DNA of 64,000 bases from Mytilus edulis (taxonomy: Eukaryota > Mollusca > Bivalvia > Mytilida > Mytilidae). The DNA is taken from contig NC_092357.1 of the NCBI RefSeq assembly GCF_963676685.1, forward strand, positions 64,342,958-64,406,957, written 5' to 3'. The notes under the pieces are model-generated. The model did no database searches and had not been told where the DNA came from. It was given only the letters and a program-made list of their open reading frames with translations. Of the stretch, positions 35,440 through 47,126 are shown piece by piece. Positions within the stretch are counted from its first letter, which is position 1; every line of letters begins with the position of its first letter. The translations under genes were made by a program, and so were the position numbers.

Positions 35440-37085
35440 AGATCACACAATGACCAGACAGTGAACCGGCGTTGTCGGGAGATTTCCGTTAGAAACTTTC
35501 GTCATATCTTGATGATCAGGTACTGTCGGAACACAATGCTATTATAGTGTTCTGTACCGCATTGCAAACAGCTTGTTTCGACTTCGTCTTTTTCGTCTGT
35601 AATAGTCGAGACTCTGACATGGGTACCAGTGTCAAATGCCGTATTAATAACGGGCCTGTTCCCAAACAGTTTCGGCAAGATGGTTTGCATTCGGCATTCA
35701 AAACCTGGTTGCTATCTTGACTCTATCAGGGGAAAACCCAGTAATGAAAAATGTATCCAGATTATGCATATTCCACAGGACACCGCTCAGAAAACACTGA
35801 TCCTTGTTACAATTTTGATCCGATACAGCAGAAAATGTCACGACAGAGTCATGATTGCAAGTCTTCACGGATGTCATGAGACATGTTTTATTGTCAGGAT
35901 GTCTGGTTGACCTCTCCACATCATTTACGATCCGTAGGAATTTGTTCCGAACGTATACGACTATGTTCAGACAATGATAGGACATTCCAGATCATTGAGG
36001 ATAGTAATCAGACTTTTTCGCTTTTCAAGTCTTATCGCTGACGGATCTCAAAGGAGAGTCATAATCGGCACTGTGAATACGTCGCATTATAGTGAATGTG
36101 TTACAATTGCCAATTTGAATACTGTATAACACTTTAATATTGATAGACTTGCTATATATGGGCTCTGTGTAGAAGCTGATGATGAACCAATCATTATATA
36201 GTACTGTGAAAAAATAAAGGATTGGGCTTTGAAGTTAAACATTTATCAGAGACAGAATCGTGTTAAGTCTTTTATTGCTTGAAACAGAACGCATAGATAT
36301 ATAGATGATAGTATGTGTTTTCTTGGAATAACCAAAGGTTGATATAATAAAAATGCATTGTAAAATTTTAACACCCCTGACAACATCAAGAAAAAGACTT
36401 TCCTTTAATAATTTCGTACTTCCACTGCACAGATCAACACTGATCGTTGTCAAATATATTTGTCGTATGGTTTTGGTCAAGGCAGGTGTAGGCAGGGGTG
36501 ATGAGAATTAGGAAATATTTTCAAGTTATGTAAAGGACGTACAAAAACAATCTACTAAGGATTGAAGTGACTCTTGATACATATATTTCTCTCCCGGAGT
36601 AAAGATGATAACAAGAAATGTTTCATTTGTCTAAAATGATGTTGGCTGTCTGTGCACAATCATATAATCAATCTTTGATATATTTTATAGGATAATTTGC
36701 AAACGATAAGATGTAGATAGTAGTACACAAGACACAACATAGAAAACTAAACACACCACAAAACGGGGTTGACCTCAGGTGCATAGGGAGGGGAAGCAGA
36801 TCCATCTCTACATGTGGTACATATAGTGTTGCTCAGGGTATTACAAACCCAGTGTACAATCTAATTCAGTAAGTTAAATTCATAAAAAGGGAAGGGGATT
36901 GCAGACACGACATAAGGAACATATTCGATATCATCTGTGAAATGGTTAGTCCATAAAGGTCAACCAACTATTGCATTCTATTGGTGGCGTCCGTAAAATT
37001 TACGTACAAACAAGTTCCTTTTTCATTACGAATGTGACCTACTGAATTAGACTATTTACCGGGTTTATATTAACATGGACGACAC
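35440..37085. repeat. Local tandem duplication, unit 2
   Basis: Counterpart of 33080-35190: 'gatttccgttagaaactttc' at 35482, 'gatccgtaggaatttgttcc' at 35929, 'cagacaatgataggacattc' at 35968, 'cccggagtaaagatgataac' at 36594, then PLE-B in the same inverted arrangement. Open frames of 60-95 codons in the G+C-richer part differ between the units and are not credible genes. Confidence 0.6.
36715..37085 (-). mobile_element. PLE-B inverted pair (minus fragment, then short plus fragment)
   Basis: 36715-37005 on the minus strand carries the family 3' UTR and RT tail text ('cgtaaattttacggacgcc' end, 'catttcacagatgatatcg'). From about 37020 the plus strand reads 'acgaatgtgacctactgaat', 'ccgggtttatattaacatg' and 'gacacgacgg', the RT-tail to UTR junction. 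Rep-C begins directly after. Confidence 0.55.
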
Positions 37086-37296
37086 GACGGTGTAGCGCGT
37101 CTTCTGATTGGCTTACCTTGTTTTGTTTATCAGCTCATAGACATAATTTTGTCATGTGACCATGACGTCGTCAACGTTTGTTCATGATTTACTCCAGTTT
37201 AAAATGGAAGAATAATTAAGTTAAAAGAAATGACTGCAATTTTTTTGTACTGTCTATTTGAAATAAAATAAAAAATGTGGTGCACACTTTAAAATA
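37085..37296 (+). repeat. Rep-C copy 3
   Basis: 'agcgcgtcttctgattggct' to 'aaaaatgtggtgcacacttt'. The CRE-like word has decayed to TGACGTCG, while CATGTGAC is kept. Confidence 0.7.
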
Positions 37297-37928
37297 ACCA
37301 GCTACGAAGGTTATTCGATGTATACCTCATTTTGTATGTTATTTGTTCATAGACAGAAAAAATAATGCAGTTATTCCTTAAGTAAATCTGACCGTTCCTT
37401 TTCCCGCTTGAATTGATTTACATTTTGTCAGGTCGGGTCGGAGTTTAAAAAAACAGTAATACAAAAACAGAACTCCAACGGAAATCCATAAAGGGGCAAG
37501 TCCACAAACAATGGCAAAATCAGTCATTTTCTTGATTCGGTACAAGAATCGTCCGTAGAAAGCTGAATCTAAGTCTATAAATAGGGACAGCTCAAACTTG
37601 TATGATGTTTGTATATAGTCTATAGTATATTGACCAAATTGGATGAGCATCACAAACATGCACGACAATGATTAGAATCCATTCCCAAAAACTGTAAATA
37701 CATACATCACAATTATCATGTTTTCAAGTTGTCTTTAAAATTCCCATCTTTTCTTACAACTGACACTCAAATGTTAAACTTGATCTTGCAAAACTGTTTT
37801 CACTTGAAACTAGGTGAAAAAACATATTCGACTTAAGTATGTGTAAGTTTTGAAGTATACTATGATTGTTAAGCTGTATAGATTGATTTCTTACTTGAAA
37901 ACATCACTTTTTTTTTTCATCTTTTTTA

Positions 37929-38123
37929 ACTATCGTAAATTTAGAAATTATTGCGAAAAATACGACAGATTTGTTAACGCAATACATTAAAATCGCATTT
38001 TGAGTAATTTACATGAATTAAACAGGATTTTTCTCGAAATCGTTAAAATCAAAATCGCCTTTCAGTCTAATATTACAAAATTGCAATAATAAATGAATGC
38101 TATAATTTCTGAATTTACAGTAT
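37929..38123. mobile_element. MITE-G copy
   Basis: Left end 'atcgtaaatttagaaatt', right end 'aatttctgaatttacagtat', near inverted complements. The inside has 'tgcgaaaaatacgac' and 'ggatttttctcgaaatcg', as in the 53.1-kb copy. Confidence 0.6.
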
Positions 38124-38454
38124 CATCCTTTTTATACGTAGCAGTGATTGTTCTAAACTAAATTTCAAACTATTGATAATAAATTTGGTAAACGAAATAT
38201 GCTGCAGGTAACACATTTTATTATCATTTTCCTTCTGATATTATTTCCACTTGTGCATGTTGTGTAAGAGAATCATCTGCAAAAGAGATAGGAATTGAAA
38301 TGAGAATAATTAAAATTTCCGGTTTGAATGGCTGACCACGGTTTTCCAGAGCTCCCGGAATAACACAACAATTTATAGTTATGTACAAGTGTGAAAGTCA
38401 CTCCAACCATTTAAATAATAATCAAAACGTTAATTAACATCTAGAAACTGTCAG

Positions 38455-38905
38455 ATAATCTTTAAACACTGGACACTTTTAATTTGCAAAACACTCATTT
38501 GCAAATCCGCCGCCGCCTCAAACAAGAGCTACAATATCATGTATATAACCAAAATGTGCGGAATTACATGGGATTCAATAATTTCATTGGTTTTATACTG
38601 TTACTTTCATATTTATTTTGCAATTTGAATTATAAAAACATGGGATTTTCAATATCCCATGGGACGGGGCAAAATCCCATGGGATTTACCCATGGGATTT
38701 TTTTTGGTCCCATGGGATTATTGTAGTCCCATGGGATATTTGTTGTCCCATGGGACAAAAAAATTCCCATGGGACTATAATTATCCCATGGGATTTTTAA
38801 TATCCCATGGGACAAAATAAAATCCTATGGGATTAAAATTATAAATATATATATATATAAATATAAAGTTATGTGTATGTTACAATGAATGCTGTTTGGT
38901 AGTAA
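38455..38905 (-). mobile_element. Isolated LINE-T 5' region with palindrome array, inverted
   Basis: Reverse complement of 54090-54570. It includes the 'gtgtccagtgttt' and 'gaggcggcggcggatttgc' words (38470-38520), the tract with 'catgggattcaata', an array with nine perfect CCCATGGG cores at 38655-38815, and 'gtaacatacacat' with 'tactaccaaa' at the far end. Homology stops where the LINE-T leader would approach ORF1. No ORF1, ORF2 or 3' end is attached. Short frames read through the array are artefacts of its 22-bp-like period. Confidence 0.8.
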
Positions 38906-41319
38906 AATGTTTTAAATGTATACGAGTTTTTTTTATATTTTTTATATATACATATATATAATTTTTTTTAAATTTTGTCACAAACATGTTTTTTATTTGT
39001 TTATATGACAATAAAGATTATTCTTATTTTGGAATGTATAATAATAATATTTTACAGTCAAAGAATAAAGTCCTTTCACTGAAACAAAATGCTGAAATTT
39101 CGAAATAAATGAAAAAATATTGTTTTGAAATCTTTGTCTTGTTTATTCTATTATGAAAAATAGAACTGAAAAAATATTTCATATTCTGACTGAATAGTTC
39201 ACTCTTTTCACGAGGTAAGATTTTCTTTGTTATAGGTTCATTGCAATACTTGTATAGGCAAACGATTTGAATTATAATATATAACTTTGTGGTGTTATTT
39301 GAATTATAATATATAACTTTGTGGTGTACATAATAGTATGCAAATTTATAATATAAACACTTTTTGTTAAAGTTTTTGCTTTCTTTATTCACAACTTGCT
39401 ATGTACAATTATTCAGTCCACTATATAAGAGTGAAGTCAATAAATAATTTCATTCACTAGAATATTCCTGCAATTCTTAGACAAAACATTTTTTCAATCT
39501 GTTCTTCAAAGATCTTCCTCTGTACATCTTTATTGAATTGAGAGATTCAAATGAGAAGACAAAGCAAGTTTATTTGGACAACAACATTCTAATATCTTGT
39601 TCATTCGTTCCATCTTTCAATTGATAATTACATTGTTGTATTTATATGATCAAGTTCTTGTGCATCAATGATCGTGATGATATGACTCCTTTTTGTTTAT
39701 AGTCATCATGTTGAAATTTCCTCTTTCAAATAAATGTAGGAAAAAACATGTTCCATTTCAAATTAATAAAAAAGTCGCACTATGGAGAAAAATATCAGCT
39801 TTAAGTTTTCCGTTCAGTATTGATCTGTGAATGATGACCATGAAAATCCAGATTTCTGACCTACAAATACACAAACTCAAAAATTATCAGTGAAGAGATC
39901 AATAAAATGGCTATTTTATCATGTTTATGATTAATATGATAAACTTTCATTTAAATATTCAAGTACTAAATTACAGAAATCACTTAAATTTTTTAATAGT
40001 TCAGTTAAAGTACAGCTTATTTAAAATTATAATAAAAAATATAGGCCACCGTTGAGTTAAATAAGATATTACATTTTTAATGGCAAAAAATGGCATTTTT
40101 GCACCAAAGGGAGATAATTTGGGGCCAAACCGAATTGATTGTTTTGAATGATTTGGTGTACCATATGATAAAGATATAAATAAATTGAGTTATGAAAAAA
40201 AAATATTAACATTTTTCTGAAATTGTTATACCCTAGAGCCTCCTTAAATGTCATTTGATCTCTATTGGAGAAATGTCTCATTGGAAATCAGACTGCTAAG
40301 TGTTTCTTATTTTTATATCAACCCAGCCATATTATACCTGTCTAATATCAGGAGCTTGTACATAGTTCAGTGGTTGATGTTGGTTCATACCCGTCATTTT
40401 TATTTTTCATAATTTTTTGTTTTTATAAATTAGTCTGGTATATTTGACGTTTGAATTGATGCTCTGTTTCAAATTTGGTTAGTGTTGACTTTTATAGATT
40501 ACTATAACATGTATAGGGTATGGGTTTTCTCATTACTTACAGGTCATCAATGGCCTCTAATAAGTAATTACAATGCTTACATCCACTAAATTGAACTCTG
40601 ATGGATAGTTTTCTCTTTAATCATACCATATCTTATTTTAATAAATATTTAATTATTATTCAAGGACAAATTTTTTTATAACAGTGGACTTACCATTTAG
40701 GCTTTGTTGACCTCTGTAAATCTTATTTTGTTGATAATTTCTTCTGTTTATAGTTTCCCCTTTATCTTTCATGTTCTTGCCCTACACATAAAAGGGTAAA
40801 AATCATTTAATGACAAAAATAACTACTACATGTATTACATAATTAGTAGGCAACTGAAAATTTTGTCTTATTTGTATATAACATCAACTTACTCATCATT
40901 CTTGCTGTTCAATATCATGAATATTATCATTATTCTATGAATATGAGGTCACAGTAAAATTAACCTTGGCAGGCAGACATCTTTTTTTTATTTGATACCT
41001 TGTAGTCATTCCATACAACAAGTAGACCTATGCTTAAAAAATCTAAGGCCAAAATTAAAAATATGTTTGTTTCCCCTCCCCCCACACGGGTCAAAAATAA
41101 GCGCCCGGGTCAAAAAATTATTTTCCACAAAAAAATCGAAATTATTTTTTTCCTGAAAATAATTTGTTTCCATTTTTGGAAAGTGCTTGAAAGCAGAAGG
41201 ATTGATAATCTAAATAAATACACTCAAATTGAGCACAAACAACTGATAAGTGGCCTGGACTGGACAAGTCAAACCATTCATGTGACCATGCTATGACAAT
41301 CACATCCAGTTAAAAAAAA
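38906..41319. other. Intergenic; no gene found
   Basis: About 2.4 kb, A+T-rich. A 30-bp direct repeat ('gaattataatatataacttt' plus flanks) lies at 39266-39295 and 39298-39327. A Rep-D-like scrap ('atgtctcattggaaatca') is at 40270-40295. From about 41030 comes 'tttcccctccccccacacgg', repeat-like text that may belong with 42590-42690. No credible coding frame. Confidence 0.45.
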
Positions 41320-42590
41320 CTAGAGGCTCTCAAGAGCCTGTGTCGCTCACCTGTTAATGTGTTTACTGATGTCGGCCATCTTCGTTGGTAGGCGGGGTCA
41401 TTAGACACTTTTTTTTTTAAATAGTTACCCTAGTATTATGATTGTGGCCAAGTTTGGTTAAATTTTGCCAAGTAGTTTTAGAAATGATTTTTATACAAGT
41501 TACAAAAATGACGAAAAGTTGTTCAATATTGACTATAAAGGGCAATAACTCCTTAAGGGGTCCTCTAACAATTTTGATCATGCTGACTTATTTGTAGATC
41601 TTACTTTGCTGAACATTATTGCTGTCTACAGTTTATCTCTATCTATAATAGTATTCAAGATAATAACCAAAAACTGCAAAATTACCTTAAAATCACCAAT
41701 TTTAGGGCAGCAACCCAAGAACAGGTTGTCCAATTCAACTGAAAATTTGTGAGGGGATATATCTTATTCTGATGGACATTTAAATCTTGAAAGATTTGCC
41801 CTAAATGTCTTAGTTTCAAAGATATAAAGCAAAACCTGCATTTTACCACTATGTTCTAATTTTAGCCATGTCGGCCATTTTGTTTGGTAGGCTGGGTCAG
41901 CGGACACATTTTTTAAACTACAAACCACAATGATAATTGTGGCCAAGTTTGGTTAAATTTGGCAAAGTAGTTTCAGAGAAGAAGATTTTTAAAAAAGTTA
42001 CAAAAAATGATGAAAAGTTGTTAAAAATTGACTATAAAGGGCAATAACTCCTTAAGGGGTCGACTGACAATTTTGGTCATGTTTACTTATTTGTAGGTCT
42101 TACTTTGCTGAACATTATTGCTTTACAGTTTATCTCTATCTATAATAGTATTCAAGATAATAACCAAAAACTGCAAAATTTCCTTAAAATAACCATTTCA
42201 CAGGCAGCAACCCATCAACAGGTTGTCCGATTCGTCTGAAAATTTCAGGGCAGATAGATCTTGACCTGATCAACAATTTTACCCCGTGTCAGATTTGCTC
42301 TAAATGCTTTGGTTTTTGAGTTGTAAGCCAAAAACTGCATTTTACCCCTATGTTCTATTTTTAGCCATGGCGGCCATCTTGGTTGGTTTGACAGGTCACA
42401 CCACACATTTTTTAAACTAGATACCCCAAGGATGATTGTGGCCAAGTTTGGTAGAATTTGGCCAAGTAGTTTCAGAGGAGAAGATTTTTGTAAAAGTTTA
42501 CGGACGACGGACGCAGGACGACAGACGACGAACGCCAAGTGATGAGAAAAGCTCACTTGACCTTTCAGGTCAGGTGAGCTAAAAAAAAAA
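41320..42590 (+). mobile_element. 1.27-kb dispersed element with hairpin ends and internal tandem units
   Basis: The left end holds the hairpin AGGCTCT-CA-AGAGCCT (41324-41339) and 'gctcacctg'. The right end holds GCTCACTTGACC / GGTCAGGTGAGC around a five-base loop (42551-42579), then about ten A. Inside, a unit of about 495 bp is repeated 2.3 times. Each repeat starts near 'cggccat.ttggttggt' (41379, 41870, 42370) and contains 'attgtggccaagtttggt' and 'aagggcaataactccttaag'. A GAC-rich stretch (42494-42530) precedes the right end. I recall very similar text from other bivalves. Non-coding. Confidence 0.7.
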
Positions 42591-43221
42591 CCTGCCTTCC
42601 TGGTCTGTTTACAAAGGGTAGACCCAGGGGAGGGGAAACAGACATTCTTTTAAATGTGGCCTGATAAAATGACAAAACCAAGAAAACTTATCATTGACCA
42701 AAGAACAATAAAATGCGGTCATGGTTTATATATGAATCGGCCATTCAGACATGCACACCTTACAATTGTTTCATATCTACCAAATATAATCTTCCTGTAA
42801 CTTTAAACATATGATAAACTGACAAAACAATGCAGTGTTTCATTGACCAATGAACCATGCATGAAAATGAGGTCAAGTTCATATAAAATATGACAGACAG
42901 CTAAGTGCATCTTACAATTATTTCATTCACTAAATAAAGGGGCCTTATTGCTTACAGTATCCGGAAAATAGACCAAACCACAAAAACTAAATATTTTCAA
43001 AGTTCCTTATACCCTGCCAATTTGTTATGGTTGTGCCTGTTCCAAGTCAGGATCGGATAATTCAGTGATTGTCGTTTGTTTATGTGTAACATATCTGTTT
43101 TTCAATTTTTTTGTACATAAATTAAAGCACAATACATTTGTACATGAAACACAAAGCTCATCACTGAGATAGTAGTCTCAGATAGAGGGAGGCGGGGTCA
43201 ACCAAACTCCCCTATTCAATC
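42591..43221. other. Intergenic; nothing recognised
   Basis: Follows the 1.27-kb element. 'tgtttacaaagggtagaccc' and 'ggggaggggaaacagac' look repeat-like, but no second copy is clear in this window. Confidence 0.4.
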
Positions 43222-43908
43222 TGAATGCAGGACAGAAAGTCACAGTCAAAAAGTCACACACTGTCACAGGACAAAAAGTCACAATTTAGTTTTGAGATTA
43301 TTTTTCTTTGAACAAGAAAACACTCTTTTTGTATTTTTCTTGAAGTTTTATACATGAACATGATGTAGCAACTTTTAAATTAAAATTTATTAAAAACAAA
43401 TAAATCAGTGCATTAGGATTGCGCACATTACCATTACATTTGCACACAAAAATCATTACGTTTGTGTGCAGCTTTTGATTACATTTGCACGCATTTTTTA
43501 ACATGTAAATATAAAAAAAAAGATATAGTATGATTGCCTTTTACAGCTGACTATGCGGTATGGGCTTTACCTCGGGCTTTGCTCATTGTTGAAGGCTGTT
43601 TGGTGACCTATGGTTGTTAATGTCTGTGTCATTTTGGTCTCTTGTGGACAGTTGTCTCATTGGCAATCATACCACATCTTCTTTTTTATATTATGAACAA
43701 TTTCCTAAAATTAAAAATGAATATATGTAATAAAAAGAAGATATTTCAAAATCTTTTTTCATTTATATTCAATCAATTGTCAACAATTTGTTTGTGACTT
43801 TTTGTCCTATCAACTTTGTTACTTTATGCCTGAGTTTGACATGTGTTTGACTTTTTGTCCTGTGACTTTTTGTCGGAATGTCCTGTGACTTTCTGTTCGT
43901 TTACCTTC
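43222..43908. repeat. Inverted repeat built of GACAAAAAGTCACA words
   Basis: The left arm (43228-43282) has 'gacagaaagtcacag', 'caaaaagtcacac' and 'ggacaaaaagtcacaat'. The right arm (43790-43905) has the complements 'ttgtgactttttgtcct', 'tgtgactttttgtc' and 'ctgtgactttctgtt'. The loop contains a Rep-D copy at 43540-43692. Probably a foldback-type element; the ends are not fixed. Confidence 0.55.
43540..43692. repeat. Rep-D copy
   Basis: 'gccttttacagctgacta', 'tgcggtatgggcttt', 'ggacagttgtctcattggc' and 'ataccacatcttctttttta'. Contained in the inverted repeat at 43222-43908. Confidence 0.7.
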
Positions 43909-44098
43909 CATCTAAATCAGTGAACTGAATAATTGTTTTTTGCAGAAGTCCGGGGAGTGTTAAAAAATCACATGTGCAAGTTGAGAGTCAACACTTACAC
44001 AGGGACTACACAATACTTTTTCAGAATGTCAGCAAAAAAGAATCACTGGTGACAGGGGAGTGTAACCGATAAATTGATCCTGAATCAGATAAGATTTT

Positions 44099-44279
44099 CC
44101 CGGTACGTCTAAACACCGCTCAGGAGGACCTCCTGGGTGCACACATGCAGGACATACAAAGTGCACTCATGGCAGACCCTATATAGTCGCCGTCGTATCT
44201 GCACACATGATGGATGTATATATTCATTATAGATCGTCATACACTTCTCATTTTAGAGTTAAATTTGCAAGCAACCTCT
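44099..44279 (+). mobile_element. FB-K single-arm copy with 9-bp flanking duplication
   Basis: Matches the outer arm of the foldback at 47127: 'cggtacgtctaaacaccgct', 'acctcctg', 'gacatac.aagtgcac' and 'ttctcattttagagttaaat'. TAAGATTTT occurs immediately before (44090-44098) and immediately after (44280-44288). The right end does not carry the inverted terminal word. Confidence 0.65.
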
Positions 44280-44288
44280 TAAGATTTT

Positions 44289-45375
44289 AAAATAATAATG
44301 CTACTAAAAATATATTATTTCCCCCAATTTTCGCAATTTTTTCGCCATATAAAATATTTAGGCGACTGTGCTTTTAGTGAATATAAACGATTACGAGGCC
44401 TCACGAATAAATATAAATATGAAATATACTGGAACATCGATTAGCATAGATCGAGCAGCAGAGTAAACTTCCACATAAATCTCGAAGTTATTTACGCCGG
44501 ATAATATAGACTGTGCTCCTGAATAAAGTTGTCAAATACATTAATTTGTGTTTTTTACTTCTACAAGAAATTTGATTCAAATGCTAATTACGCACCATTT
44601 GCTGAGCAGAGAATCATTCTAAGCCAGGAGCCGTCTATACTAACTGATAACAGTAAGAATAGAACTTGAAGTCTCTGTAAAAAGGCAGTCAATCCTAACA
44701 GAACTGTATTAACTTAATGATACATGTACATCAAGTTCCAGCACCTCACCAAGCACCCTTGCCTTGCATACTGAGATGGCAAACTGGTGTGTGTCAGTAT
44801 TTTAATATAAAACTGCATAGGTTCATATCGTTTGATTCAACGTTTGTTTGGTTATTTTTTAAGGATCGTTGTAAAATTATATCTAAATCTTTGTTAAAAT
44901 ACGATTTTAAATTGTTCAATTCTTTCTATTTCATAATTTTGTCAAAGTCTACTTTTTAAAGTTTTAAATTTTACAGAAAAAATGAATATTCCATTTTGAT
45001 TTGAAGAAAATCTTTTTGAACTGTCATGACATGGTGTTGCAAAGCTGATTACAGGTAACTATAACATACAAGTTACGTGTAATACAGATTGATGACATTA
45101 TACAACATTTCTTTGGTTAAATGTGATAAGGTATCTGTGTCCATTCCCTATTTCAACACCACTAATTTTTCGAAGAAAAAAAATCAAAAAAAATTTATAT
45201 GAAATTAAGAAGAAAAGTAGCAAATATAAACTTCAGTAATTGCGCATTGAGTAAACATAATTCCAATATTGCATGAACAAATCCGTGAGAAAACGTATAT
45301 ATACATGTATGAATAAAGATGTGTTTTAAAAGACCTATTGGCATTATTTCACACTAGGACCTAAGATAACTAGAA
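44289..45375. other. Intergenic; nothing recognised
   Basis: About 1.1 kb; a frame of 80 codons near 44717 has no family resemblance. Confidence 0.5.
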
Positions 45376-45380
45376 CTAAG

Positions 45381-45518
45381 CAATGGTTGATCCAGAAATT
45401 TTCATAAGTGGGGACTCATTGACTGCCTTAGAGTGTTCACGTCCAGTCATGCTTCCGTGATTCCCTATATAATCTACCATTTGTTTCCAAAGATTTAGGA
45501 GGGGGGCTGGTACACACA
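45381..45518. repeat. Rep-F copy
   Basis: 'gttgatccagaaattttcat', 'gactgccttagagtg', 'cagtcatgcttccgtgattc' and 'ctatataatc' match, in reverse, the copy at 50290-50457. Confidence 0.6.
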
Positions 45519-45540
45519 TATATATATAAATATACCTCTG

Positions 45541-45692
45541 CGGCGGAGCCAGCCATTTGAAAAGGAGGGGGGTCTCAACCCAGGACAAAATGGGGAGGGG
45601 GTGGTTCCAACCATATGTCCCCATTCAAATGCATTGATAGTTCAAAAAAGGGGAGGTTCCAACCCCCGAAACCCTCCCCCTGGATCCGCCAC
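45541..45692. mobile_element. MITE-E copy (ends around GGATCCGCC)
   Basis: Inverted ends 'ggcggagccagccattt' and 'ctggatccgcc'. The inside has 'atgtccccattcaaatgcat' and G-rich/C-rich tracts, as in 48622-48793. No coding capacity. Confidence 0.6.
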
Positions 45693-45748
45693 TGATACCT
45701 AGTATGCATATAATTAAGAACAGCTTTGAATATATGCATATAAAATAA

Positions 45749-45805
45749 TGGTACGTTTAAAAACCGTTCAGGATCTCCTGGTTGCACACAGGACCTTAAG
45801 TAACT
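45749..45805 (+). mobile_element. FB-K arm scrap
   Basis: 'ggtacgtttaaaaaccgttc' and 'ggatctcctggttgcacaca' resemble the outer arm of FB-K; truncated. Confidence 0.45.
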
Positions 45806-47117
45806 TAGGACATATATATATAATAGTAAGAGTTCAGGGTATACATTCGATAACTAACATATTTTATAATTTTGTTATTTTTGTTTTGATAAAATCAGAG
45901 ACATATAATACATGTATTGAGACATATATATATGTGTGTCTCTGAAAAAAATCACACCATCTTTAAAGAAGTTATTTCAGTTTGAATCGACTGTCTTTTG
46001 CATTAGAATTCCAAAACGTTAATGTTATTTACAAATGCCAAAACCTGCAAGAAAGAAACATTTATATTCGGTGATTTTTACACTAAACGTTTTCGTAATT
46101 TGTTTTAAAAAATATTAAAAAGTACATGTACATCGTTTTTTCAAGATTTGTATAGTAACTGGTTTAATTAAGTCCCCTTGATGAAATTTAAATTGCGAGA
46201 CGCTAATTAATAAACTATGATCTATCTATCGGCATGCGTCGTTATTTGGGATACGTCACGGATGACCGATGATCATATTCAATACGATATACCAATCATC
46301 ATTTGAATTTGGTCAATTGATCTTTAATAATTAGGACTAATTGGTGATGGCAGAGAATAAGTCGCTGGTGATGGTTAAAAACACATAGAAGTAAACTTTG
46401 CAAAAAAAAAGGTTTCCTCGGAAAAACTTATGAAAATATATGAATATGCTAAATATTTTTTTTTTCCGAAATAATAATTAAAGACGTTTAGAAATAACAA
46501 ATTTTCACAGTTGGGAAATTTTCAATTCAAGTTATTTCATTTTGAAAACGTTGAGAAATATAGATCTTATTATATGTTAAATGTGGGCCGCTTGGAGATC
46601 AACTTGTGAAACCCTGCATAATTAGGGTTTGTCTACTTTCGTCTTTTTCAATTGCCAAACATTCTATAATCAAGGATTTGTACAAGGCCTTGTTATAATA
46701 ATATTATCGCCAATATCACCATAATTAAATAAAGAACAGATACAATATTCGCCTAAAGAGTTTGCCATCTAACAATTCAAAATGAAATGTTGAGTCGAAA
46801 CTGAGGTACCAAATCTATAAAAAGAATCACTATTTTAGTCGAAATTAAACTGTATATATTCTTTTTTTCAAAACTCCTGAAATAATTTAACATTATCTAT
46901 AGAGAGCTTACATATGCAAATCTGTTTAGAAGTATGTGAGCGTAAATAAAATTTGTTTATTACCCCCCCCCCCCTTTTTCCTTCTATAAAATTTAATTGT
47001 AAACGATTTTCGTTCTTAATTTATGTTTGTTTGCTCATTAACTGGGGTTCATGCTGTCAAAAAACAAAAATGTCTCCTTGTGTAAAAGTTATTAATAAAA
47101 AAAAATTGAAGCTTCCA
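45806..47117. other. Intergenic; nothing recognised
   Basis: About 1.3 kb of A+T-rich sequence; a run of about 16 C at 46964-46979. No gene or repeat supported. Confidence 0.5.
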
Positions 47118-47126
47118 GAAGAATAA

